DNA from: Deltaproteobacteria bacterium
GTDB lineage: Bacteria; Myxococcota_A; Polyangia; Polyangiales; Ga0077539
Length of the DNA: 49,933 nucleotides
Assembly: GCA_030694465.1 (NCBI GenBank)
Contig: JAUXYJ010000066.1
Span: forward strand, 1 to 49,933
Reading direction: 5' to 3'
This document shows, piece after piece, positions 33,822 through 41,095 of this stretch (position 1 is the stretch's first letter; each line of letters opens with the position of its first letter). The notes under the pieces are model-generated. The model was not told where the DNA came from. It ran no database searches and saw nothing but the letters and a program-made list of their open reading frames with translations. The position numbers and the translations under genes were made by a program.

Positions 33822-35039
33822 TCACTCGCTCACCCAGACCCGCGCTTCGCTCTGGCCGCTCTGCCAGGTGTGCGCGAGTCGTGGCCCGTTGGTGACGGGT
33901 GACAAGTGCGGAAACCACTGGTGCTGGGTGGGGTGGCTCGCAAACAGCTCGCTCCGGATCAGCACGCCCTCGTGTGAGACCACCGCGCGACGCACCAAGC
34001 TGATCGAGGGGTTCTCAGTCCACAAGACCACGAATTGGCTCCCATCCATTGCGATCACCGGGCTGCCTGCCCGCGCTGTCGAGTCCGCGAGGATGACCGG
34101 ACGAGTGTGCGTCTGCGCGTCGCGTACGACCGAGATCTGCGCGCCCCGCTCATCGACCCAGGCCACGCCATAGCGACCGCCGTGGTGGCTCATCGAGGCC
34201 TCGACCACCTGCCCCAGCGAGCCAAGCCCGAGGCGCACCAGGCGGTGCGACCGCGTGTCGAACTCAAGCAAGCTCAGCCCCAGCGAGCCCGCACCCGCGA
34301 GAGCGACCCATGCGCGCCCGTTGTGCAAAAAGCTCTCACCGCAGCCCCGCACATACCCCACTGAATCGATGCGGTTTGCGCTGCCCGCGATCAGCGCTCC
34401 GTCGCGTGCGAGCCGCGCAAAGACGAGGTGATCGCGGCTGCCTGCGATCACGCCCCATTGGCGATCGGTCGCGCTCCATGCCATCGACGCGCTGGTCTCG
34501 CCCACAAACAGCGTGCGCGCGCTATCGGGCTGCAGAGGCTGCGTCGCGGTCACGCTTGCTGGATCCCCGAGCATCGCAAACCGCGAGCTCCTCGGGCCCA
34601 GGCTGTCGTCGTCAAACGCCAACGCGACGCGTTCGGGGCTCTGCGCGAGCGACGCATACGCGCTCAAGTGATGATCCGATGCGGTGAGCAGGTCTGGCGC
34701 GAGTACGCTCTGCGTGCGCGGATCGCTTCGCACCGCGTGCACCTCGAACGAGTCCTGCGCAACCGTGCTGTAGAGCGTCCAGAGCTGGTCGCGCACCCAG
34801 TACGAGCGCGGGTACTGCAGGGGATGTGAGCTGTAGACGAGCGCAACGCTCTGCCGCGCGGCCAACCCACCGAAGGTGCCGTCGGTGCGCACCTCGGGCG
34901 TCGTCAGCGCGACGGGCGGAGCGCTCACGTGAGCGCTCACGGGGGTGTTCACCGGCCCGAGCATGCGTGGTGTGGCGGCGCATGCGGTTAGCGCAAGAGG
35001 GAGCCAGACATAGGGGCGCATCGGGTTCGCAACGCGCAT
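33822..35039 (-). CDS. Lipoprotein with beta-propeller-like repeats
   Basis: The product has 405 residues from ATG 35039, or 399 from ATG 35021 (MRPYVWLPLALTACAATP), which gives a tidier signal peptide with lipobox LTAC. The mature protein has about seven repeating strand groups ending in similar turns (SSRFAMLGDPA, ASMAWSATDRQWGVIAGSRD, RAWVALAGAGSLGLSLLEFD, RYGVAWVDERGAQISVVRD, SQFVVLWTENPSISLVRR), suggesting a propeller. The C-terminal half is rich in Trp-Val/Ala-Trp pairs. It lies 13 bp downstream of 35053-35553, so the two probably form an operon. Function unknown. Confidence 0.78.
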   Translation of the reverse strand: MRVANPMRPYVWLPLALTACAATPRMLGPVNTPVSAHVSAPPVALTTPEVRTDGTFGGLAARQSVALVYSSHPLQYPRSYWVRDQLWTLYSTVAQDSFEVHAVRSDPRTQSVLAPDLLTASDHHLSAYASLAQSPERVALAFDDDSLGPRSSRFAMLGDPASVTATQPLQPDSARTLFVGETSASMAWSATDRQWGVIAGSRDHLVFARLARDGALIAGSANRIDSVGYVRGCGESFLHNGRAWVALAGAGSLGLSLLEFDTRSHRLVRLGLGSLGQVVEASMSHHGGRYGVAWVDERGAQISVVRDAQTHTRPVILADSTARAGSPVIAMDGSQFVVLWTENPSISLVRRAVVSHEGVLIRSELFASHPTQHQWFPHLSPVTNGPRLAHTWQSGQSEARVWVSE

Positions 35040-35052
35040 CAGGCACGCGAGC

Positions 35053-35553
35053 TTACAGCGCGAGTGGCTGCGACCGCAGGGCTGTGCTCGCGCGAAGGAG
35101 GACACCCTTGCAGCGACTACACTCGTGAGGGCTCTCGAAGGTGGCGACTCTGCGAGCTTCGTTGCGTGAGCGGTCTTGCGCTTCGAGGTACTCGCCACGA
35201 AAGAGCCTTTTGCACAGCACCGAGGCGCGGGCGAGCTTGGGCGCGAGCTCGCCGGTCGAGCCGCCTCGGGGCACCTGTTCGACGGCAAACGCGAGATCGA
35301 GGCACTTGAGCGCGTCGCCGTCGGTGTTGGGAAGGGCAAGTGCGTCGGCTTCGCGCGCGAGCAGGGCGTTCAGGCCCGCGCGCACGCTGTGATTATCGAG
35401 GTTCGCGTCTGCGCAAAACGCGATCACTGCGCTCTCGGGCAGAGCACGCGCCGCGGGTACAAAGCGCTTGTACTCGGCCTGAGAGCCGGTCAAAGAGTCG
35501 TCGCTCACGGGCTCTGCGGTGGGCGAGCTGGTGGGCGCTTTGGGTTTGGTCAT
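35053..35553 (-). CDS. Hypothetical cytoplasmic protein with a CxxC pair
   Basis: The product has 166 residues from ATG 35553. A Thr/Pro/Ser-rich N-terminus (MTKPKAPTSSPTAEP) precedes a helical middle (DNHSVRAGLNALLAREADAL, LKCLDLAFAVEQV). Near the C-terminus ECSRCKG could be half of a metal site, though only one CxxC is evident. It has neither signal peptide nor membrane span. No family recognised. First gene of a likely two-gene unit with the propeller lipoprotein. Confidence 0.68.
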   Translation of the reverse strand: MTKPKAPTSSPTAEPVSDDSLTGSQAEYKRFVPAARALPESAVIAFCADANLDNHSVRAGLNALLAREADALALPNTDGDALKCLDLAFAVEQVPRGGSTGELAPKLARASVLCKRLFRGEYLEAQDRSRNEARRVATFESPHECSRCKGVLLRASTALRSQPLAL

Positions 35554-35677
35554 CGCGCGAGAATTTTATCGTGGACGCTGGACCACGGGCAGGAGGGCGG
35601 GGCAAGAGCGCAGTGAGCGGCGCCCAACGGATCGGTGCGAGAGAGCGGGGCTGCGTGAAGAGCGCAGTGGGCAGAGT

Positions 35678-36020
35678 CCATCGGGCAGCGGGCAGGGCGC
35701 AGCGGGCAAATGGGATTTGTGTGCGAAAGAGCAGGGTTGCGCGAAGAGAGTACTCGGCCTCACGCCCGCTGGACTCTGCCCAGTGGGCTCTGGCGACCTT
35801 CGCACGCTCGTATGCGCACGGCGCATACGGCGGGCTCATGGCCCTGGACCCACTGGGGCCGAGCCCCCACTGAAAACACGGTGCGCGAATGTGGACTTGA
35901 TGGACCTCGCTGCGGCGGTGGCACTGCGCGTCCGGCGTGGCTGCGCGGCCGAGCGCTTTGCGCGAGGGCGTCGCACAGTGAACTACGGTCGCTCCGTGCT
36001 TTATCCCGCCGCAGCCATCC
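35678..36020 (+). repeat. Left arm of a large imperfect inverted repeat
   Basis: About 343 bp that match the reverse complement of 36417-36776 closely over most of their length. Good blocks include GGGCAAATGGGATTTGTGTG, GCGCATACGGCGGGCTCATG, GTGCGCGAATGTGGACTTGA and TCCGTGCTTTATCCCGCCGC. One block around 35937-35985 has diverged. Short frames within it (for example LATFARSYAHGAYGGLMALD) are kept in both arms, so coding cannot be excluded, but no start, RBS or family supports it. Confidence 0.85.
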
Positions 36021-36056
36021 ACTCATCCCAAACCGAGTCACAGGGGGTGCCGTGGG

Positions 36057-36101
36057 CCCCCTTCTCGCCTTCGTCCGGCACGAAGGCAAGAAGGGGGTTT
36101 T
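36057..36101 (+). terminator. Long hairpin with T-run, probable intrinsic terminator
   Basis: CCCCCTTCTCGCCTTCG (36057-36073) pairs with 36081-36097 (one mismatch) across a 7-nt loop and is followed by TTTT. It closes the left arm of the inverted repeat on the plus strand. The core CTTCG...CGAAG is repeated at 36339-36379. Confidence 0.75.
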
Positions 36102-36170
36102 CTTAGGGATTTCCCAGCCAATGCACACAATTGAGAGCCCGTGACCCGTGGCCCGTTGCCCGTTGTGCCT

Positions 36171-36190
36171 ATCCGGCGACGTCGCCGGAT
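36171..36190. repeat. Dispersed GACGTC palindrome, copy 13 (perfect, variant ends)
   Basis: ATCCGGCGACGTCGCCGGAT, itself a perfect 20-bp palindrome with compensating changes at both outer positions. It lies in the spacer between the inverted arms. Confidence 0.93.
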
Positions 36191-36240
36191 GTACCGGCTT
36201 GAGCTCCGTGGCTCCTGGGCCCCGCGGCGAATCGCTTGAC

Positions 36241-36256
36241 CCGGCGACGTCGCTGG
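36241..36256. repeat. Dispersed GACGTC palindrome, copy 14 (one mismatch)
   Basis: CCGGCGACGTCGCTGG, 50 bp after copy 13, in the spacer between the inverted arms. Confidence 0.85.
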
Positions 36257-36338
36257 GGTACGCAGCGAAGTGCTCTATGGGCTCACTTCGCTAGGATAAA
36301 TCCGGCTCGATTGCGCTCTTGAGCCCGACCGAGTGACC

Positions 36339-36379
36339 CCTCTTCTTCGCCTTCGTGACGGACGAAGGAGAAGAAGAGG
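36339..36379 (-). other. Long hairpin closing the right arm of the inverted repeat
   Basis: CCTCTTCTTCGCCTTCG (36339-36355) pairs with 36363-36379 (one mismatch) across a 7-nt loop. It is the counterpart of the terminator at 36057-36101, but no T-run follows on the minus strand, so terminator activity is doubtful. Confidence 0.65.
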
Positions 36380-36416
36380 CGCCCAGCCCATCGTGCCCAT
36401 TGGGGGGTGATGATGA

Positions 36417-36776
36417 GGATGGCTGCGGCGGGATAAAGCACGGAGCGACCGCCGTCGAGCGAGCGTCGCATGCTGGCACGAAGTGCTTGCATGCGATGCG
36501 AGGGAGGCGCCGGACGCGCAGTGCCACCGCCGCAGCGAGGTCCATCAAGTCCACATTCGCGCACCGTGTTTTCAGTGGGGGCTCGGCCCCAGTGGGTCCA
36601 GGGCCATGAGCCCGCCGTATGCGCCGTGCGCATACGAGCGTGCGAGCGTCGCCAGAGCCCACTGGGGCAGAGTCCATCGGGCGTGGGGCCCACTGCGCTC
36701 TTCACGCAACCCTGCTCTTTCACACACAAATCCCATTTGCCCGCTGCCCGCTGCCCGCTGCCCGCTGCCCGATGGG
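36417..36776 (-). repeat. Right arm of a large imperfect inverted repeat
   Basis: Reverse-complement partner of 35678-36020. The outer end contains four tandem copies of a CCGCTGC heptamer (36740-36769) against fewer in the left arm, so this part varies by unit number. It ends about 100 bp before aroE. Confidence 0.85.
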
Positions 36777-36873
36777 CCCTACTCCCTTGCCCCGCACACT
36801 GAGCTCGTCGCCCGCGTCACTTCGCCCTCGCACCCCGCTCGCACCCCGCATTGCCGTAGCATCGCCGCCCGCC

Positions 36874-37758
36874 ATGACCACCGCCAGCACCCGGCTCCTC
36901 GCGCTCCTCGGGAGCCCTGTCTCTCACTCCCGCTCGCCCGCCATGATGACCGAGGCTCTCGCGAAGCTCTCGCTCGCGCACGCGTACACCTACCTCGCGC
37001 TCGACGTCGCCGCGCCCGATCTCGCCACTGTGCTCTCGGCCCTCGCCGCGGTGCGCTGCGCGGGGCTCAATGTGACGGTGCCCCACAAGCGCGCGGTGCT
37101 CGCCCACTGCCTCTCGCACGACGACGATGTGCGTCGAATCGGTGCTGCCAATGTGCTCTCGCCCGTGCCCGGCGGCTGGATCGCCCACAACACCGACGCC
37201 CCGGCTGCAGCCCGTGCGCTCGCGGACGCCGGGTGCACCCTCGCGGGCAAGCGGGTCGCCGTGCTCGGGGCCGGGGGCGCCGCGCGCGCGGTCTGTGTGG
37301 GCCTCGCGCGTGAGGGCGTGAGCGCGCTTGACGTCATCGCGCGGGACCCCGCGCAGTCGGCCGCGTGTCTCAGCGCGTGCGATGGCCTCTTGTTGTCCCA
37401 CCGAGCGAGCGTCTCGTGGCACGACACGGACGCCCACGCGGTGCTCGCGCGCGCGGACATCGTCGTGCAATGCACTTCGCTCGGGATGACCTCGGAGACG
37501 CAGAGCACACACGCATACACGCAGGCGCTGGGGTGGCTCGCGTCGGTGCCGCGCGGGGCCACAGCGATGGACCTTGTGTATAGCCCTGAGGCTAATACAC
37601 CTTGGCTTTTGCGAGCAAAATCCCATGGTTTGTACACGGTCGATGGGCTCGGGATGCTCGCTCATCAGGGCGCGTTGGCCCTCGCACGCTGGGTGGGTGG
37701 GGCGCCGCCCGCCCGTGTTCTTCGACGGTTTCTCGACGCGCACGGTACAGACGCGTAG
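36874..37758 (+). CDS. aroE: Shikimate dehydrogenase
   Basis: The product has 294 residues from ATG 36874. It reduces 3-dehydroshikimate to shikimate with NADPH in the aromatic amino-acid pathway. Shikimate-binding SPVSHSRSPAMM (about 13-24), catalytic lysine in NVTVPHKRAVL, the Asn-Thr-Asp of AHNTDAPAA, and the NADP Rossmann loop VLGAGGAARAVCVG are all present. DGLGMLAHQGALAL near the C-terminus is the conserved closing motif. Upstream frame extends to 36619 through the inverted repeat but has no coding signal. The next gene starts 25 bp downstream. Confidence 0.95.
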   Translation: MTTASTRLLALLGSPVSHSRSPAMMTEALAKLSLAHAYTYLALDVAAPDLATVLSALAAVRCAGLNVTVPHKRAVLAHCLSHDDDVRRIGAANVLSPVPGGWIAHNTDAPAAARALADAGCTLAGKRVAVLGAGGAARAVCVGLAREGVSALDVIARDPAQSAACLSACDGLLLSHRASVSWHDTDAHAVLARADIVVQCTSLGMTSETQSTHAYTQALGWLASVPRGATAMDLVYSPEANTPWLLRAKSHGLYTVDGLGMLAHQGALALARWVGGAPPARVLRRFLDAHGTDA

Positions 37759-37783
37759 ATTCTGAAGTCTAAAGGTCGACCCG

Positions 37784-39040
37784 TTGGATCCCATTGCAAA
37801 CGCGCTTGCAGCACCCGATGAAGAAGCCGAGCCCGCTCGCGCCCGCGAACCCGCGCGCTCTCCGCGTGCCGATCGCGCGAGCGACGCGCGAGAGAGCCGA
37901 CCCCGCACGCCCACGCGTCCGCCCATGCCCAAGACCATCGGACGCTATGAGCTCTCGCGGCTGTTGGGCGAGGGCGCCATGGGGCGCGTGTACCTCGCGA
38001 CCGACCCAGAGCTGGGGCGCTCGGTTGCGATCAAGGTGCTGAGGCTCGACGCCGCCGGAAACGCCCGCGACGCATACATCGCCAGGTTTAAAAACGAGGC
38101 TCGCGCCGCGGCGAGGTTGCAACACCCGCACGTGGTGACTCTTCATGACACAGGGATCGACCCGACGCTGGGTCCGTACCTCGTGTATGAGTACGTGCCG
38201 GGCGAGACGCTCCGTGGCCGAATTCAAGAGGGAAAACTGGATTACAAGGCGCTGATTGTCCTCGCCCGCGCGATCGGCTCGGCGCTCGACGCGATGAACG
38301 CCGCGGGGATTATTCACCGCGACGTCAAGCCCGACAACATCCTCATCGCGCCCGATGGCACGGTCAAAGTCACCGACTTTGGCATCGCGCGCGTGTCCGA
38401 TGTGCAGCTCACCCGCGATGGCCAGTTTCTCGGAACACCCGCGTACGCAGCCCCCGAAGCCATCACACGCGGCGTGTACTCGGCCCGCGGAGACCAGTTC
38501 TCGCTCGCCGCAGTGCTCTACGAAGCCCTGTGTGGCATCAGGCCTTTTCCGGGCGACGACGCCGTGGCCGTCTCCTACGCGGTGGCCAACGAGACCGCTC
38601 CGCCCCCGTCGAAGTGGGTCAAAGACTTGCCCCATCTGGTGGACGAGTGTTTTGAGCGCGCGCTGAGCAAAAAGGCCAACGAACGCTTTCTGACCTCGGG
38701 CGAATTCGCCGGCACCCTGGCGGCAGCGTTTCGTGGCAGCGCGCAGGCGTCCGCGGTGCTCACCGCACCCTTGGCACGCAGACCCCAACACGGCCCAAAC
38801 ACCACCGCGCGGCACAACGCCGCCGAGCGTGACGCCTCGCCCAGCAAATCCAGCCTCAAGACCGCCGCGGTCGTGGGCGCGGTCGTGCTCGCCGCCATCG
38901 CCGTCGCCGCGGTGCGCTGGACCAGCTCGGGCACTGCGCCCAGCACCCACGCAGCCCAAGATGACAACGACAGTGACCGCGCCGAGAGCCCCTCGCGCGC
39001 TCGACCCGCCACCGCTCGGCGGGTTCGTCGGCCGCGATGA
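37784..39040 (+). CDS. Membrane-anchored Hanks-type Ser/Thr protein kinase
   Basis: The product has 418 residues from TTG 37784 (AAAGG upstream); an ATG at 37925 would remove only the low-complexity Ala/Arg/Pro N-terminus. The kinase domain runs from about 53 to 320: P-loop LGEGAMGRVYLA (62-73), Lys84 in VAIK, HRDVKPDN with catalytic Asp180, DFG Asp198, and the APE-type motif YAAPEAITRG. HRD makes it an RD kinase, activated by autophosphorylation of the T-loop. A single membrane helix (AAVVGAVVLAAIAVAAVRW, about 355-373) is followed by a short basic tail with no sensor domain, so the signal probably comes through partners. It follows aroE closely and is followed by two genes that could be targets. 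Confidence 0.93.
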   Translation: MDPIANALAAPDEEAEPARAREPARSPRADRASDARESRPRTPTRPPMPKTIGRYELSRLLGEGAMGRVYLATDPELGRSVAIKVLRLDAAGNARDAYIARFKNEARAAARLQHPHVVTLHDTGIDPTLGPYLVYEYVPGETLRGRIQEGKLDYKALIVLARAIGSALDAMNAAGIIHRDVKPDNILIAPDGTVKVTDFGIARVSDVQLTRDGQFLGTPAYAAPEAITRGVYSARGDQFSLAAVLYEALCGIRPFPGDDAVAVSYAVANETAPPPSKWVKDLPHLVDECFERALSKKANERFLTSGEFAGTLAAAFRGSAQASAVLTAPLARRPQHGPNTTARHNAAERDASPSKSSLKTAAVVGAVVLAAIAVAAVRWTSSGTAPSTHAAQDDNDSDRAESPSRARPATARRVRRPR

Positions 39041-39092
39041 CGGTCTTCGTGGCAAGCACACGCGCGCTCTGCGACGATGTAAACCACACGCT

Positions 39093-39758
39093 ATGACCCG
39101 CAAGGACTCTCGCTGGCTCACCTACGCCGCGCTCTCCGCGAGCGCACGCACGGTGCTCCCTCCCTTTATCGACGGCCCCGTGGTTCGCGCGATCCGTCGG
39201 TCAATGTTCGAGAGAATCGCGCGCGAAGCGTCGGTGACCGTCACCGCGGAGGCACGCGAGCTGCTCTTGTCCATCGAAGACCCGATGAGCGCAAAGGGCC
39301 GCGTCGAGAAGGGCGCGCGGTGGCTCTTGGGCCGGATCGTCCCAGGGCTCGGCACCGTCGACACCTCGATCCACTTGCTCACCACGTTCGCAACGGGCGC
39401 GCTGTTTACCCGCTATCTCGCGCGCCGATCGCTGGGCCAAACGGGGCGCGTGATCGATGGATTTGAGGCCACGCGAGTCCGTCGGGCGCTCAAGATCGCC
39501 CTGGATTTTACCACGCAAGAGCACGCTCGAGGCGCGCTCGCGACGCTCGGTACAGCCCTCGGTGCCGCGAGCACCGCGTCCATCGAGGGCGGCGAGAGCG
39601 GCGGCGGCACCCCTAGCGAAGAGCCCACTGTGTCCAAGAGCTTCGCAAAATCCCTCGCAGATCGCGCAATCGCGTCGGCGAGCGCGGGCGCCCAGGCGCT
39701 GCCCCAGGGATGGATCGACGCGATCGAGCCGATATTTTGGCGCGAGTTTGATCGATGA
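39093..39758 (+). CDS. Hypothetical protein with hydrophobic hairpin
   Basis: The product has 221 residues from ATG 39093. It has a basic N-terminus, an amphipathic helical region (MFERIAREASVTVTAEARELL), and a hydrophobic patch (IVPGLGTVDTSIHLLTTFATGALFTRYLARR, described as a region about 85-115) that could enter a membrane. A second such patch is around LATLGTALGAASTASI, and the C-terminal end is acidic and Trp-containing. No family recognised. The stop overlaps the ATG of the PLD gene (ATGA), indicating coupled translation and possibly a shared membrane-lipid role. Confidence 0.75.
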   Translation: MTRKDSRWLTYAALSASARTVLPPFIDGPVVRAIRRSMFERIAREASVTVTAEARELLLSIEDPMSAKGRVEKGARWLLGRIVPGLGTVDTSIHLLTTFATGALFTRYLARRSLGQTGRVIDGFEATRVRRALKIALDFTTQEHARGALATLGTALGAASTASIEGGESGGGTPSEEPTVSKSFAKSLADRAIASASAGAQALPQGWIDAIEPIFWREFDR

Positions 39759-41080
39759 CCCAAGCCCCCGTCGAGCCACAAATCTCTGAAGAATTGCCCG
39801 ACGAAACGCTCTCGCTGATCGAGCTCTTGCGCGATGGATCGCAGGCGTTTCCCGCGTGGCTCGACGCGATCGCCAAGGCAGAGCGCGAGGTCCTCCTCGA
39901 GATGTACTGGTTTGACTCGGACACGATCGGCCAGCGATTTGCCAGTGCGCTCATCGAGCGCGCCCGCGCCGGTGTCGAGGTCCGCCTGATCTACGACGCG
40001 ATCGGTTGCCTCGGAGTCGATCGCGCCATGTTCGCCGCCATGCGCGCGGCAGGCGCCGAAGTGATCGAGTTTCATCCCATCCACCCATGGGCCAAACGCT
40101 TCTCGATCGCCAAAGCCGAGCTGCGAGATCACCGAAAGATCCTCGTGGTCGATGGACACGTTGGCTTCGTCGGCGGGATTAACATCTGTGACCACAACCT
40201 GCCCGTCGCCGAGGGCGGCCAGGGGTGGCGCGATGACGCCGTGTGCATCCGCGGCGCCGCGCTCACCGAGCTCCGCGCGCTCTTCTTTGACTCGTGGGCT
40301 CGCGCCGGAGGGAGCCCACCCGCTCGTGGCGGCCTCACCGGTTGGCGCATCCGCCGCGCCCTCGACGTCGCCGCCGAGGCCCAGACCGGCGAGCCCATCG
40401 GCACCTTTTCGCTCGCCCTCGATGGGGTCCTCGATGTGATCCACGCCGCGGCGTCCCGCGAGCAACGCGACGCCCTGCGCGCCCAACGCGAGCACCTGCC
40501 ACTCCCACGCAAACAAGCCGCCCTCGCGCCCAACGCGGGCACCGTACAGATCGTGGGGCACGCCTCGTGGGGATCCATCCGCACGCTCCGCAACCTCTAC
40601 GTTCGCCGCATTAATCGGGCCAAAAAGCACATTCTTATCGCCAACAGCTACTTCGCCCCGGACCTGCGTGTCCGAGCCGCACTCGTGCGCGCCGCCCGCC
40701 GAGGTGTCGAAGTGCGCGTGCTGGTCCCCCACAAGAGCGATGTGCCCGCGGTAGCGTGGGCCGCGCGCGCTTCGTACGCACGCTTGCTCCGCGCGGGAGT
40801 GCACATCCACGAGTGGACCAGCAGCATGTTGCACTGCAAGAGCGCGGTGATTGACGGCTGGGCGACCGTGGGCTCGTACAACTTTGACTACCGCTCGCTG
40901 CGCTACAATCTCGAGGTCAACGCCGTGACCGAGCTCACACACTTTGTTCGGACCCTCGAAGCGAGCATCCGCGCAGACCTCCAGGCGAGCAACCCCGTGC
41001 TCTACGACCAGTGGAAGCTACGCCCCTGGTGGCACCGCATCGTAGAGCAGTTCTTCTATCTCTTTCGCAAGATCCTCTGA
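39755..41080 (+). CDS. Cardiolipin synthase-like phospholipase D family protein
   Basis: The product has 441 residues. Two PLD/HKD motifs are present: H126-x-K128-x4-D133 (DHRKILVVDG) and H360-x-K362-x4-D367 (LHCKSAVIDG). Each is followed by the usual Gly/Asn segment (GFVGGINICD; WATVGSYNFDYRSL). This is the layout of ClsB/ClsC-type synthases that condense phosphatidylglycerol molecules. There is no N-terminal membrane helix, as in ClsB. A C-terminal aromatic/basic tail (RPWWHRIVEQFFYLFRK) could bind membrane. Substrate inferred from family only. Confidence 0.9.
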   Translation: MTQAPVEPQISEELPDETLSLIELLRDGSQAFPAWLDAIAKAEREVLLEMYWFDSDTIGQRFASALIERARAGVEVRLIYDAIGCLGVDRAMFAAMRAAGAEVIEFHPIHPWAKRFSIAKAELRDHRKILVVDGHVGFVGGINICDHNLPVAEGGQGWRDDAVCIRGAALTELRALFFDSWARAGGSPPARGGLTGWRIRRALDVAAEAQTGEPIGTFSLALDGVLDVIHAAASREQRDALRAQREHLPLPRKQAALAPNAGTVQIVGHASWGSIRTLRNLYVRRINRAKKHILIANSYFAPDLRVRAALVRAARRGVEVRVLVPHKSDVPAVAWAARASYARLLRAGVHIHEWTSSMLHCKSAVIDGWATVGSYNFDYRSLRYNLEVNAVTELTHFVRTLEASIRADLQASNPVLYDQWKLRPWWHRIVEQFFYLFRKIL

Positions 41081-41095
41081 CGCACCCGAGAGCTC

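Noticed and set aside
35566..36144. Overlapping frames in the inverted-repeat arms as protein genes
   Set aside because: No start with RBS, several frames equally open, and no family; kept as repeat only.
37769..39121. Minus-strand frame of 450 residues
   Set aside because: Antisense to the Ser/Thr kinase, whose catalytic motifs are all on the plus strand.
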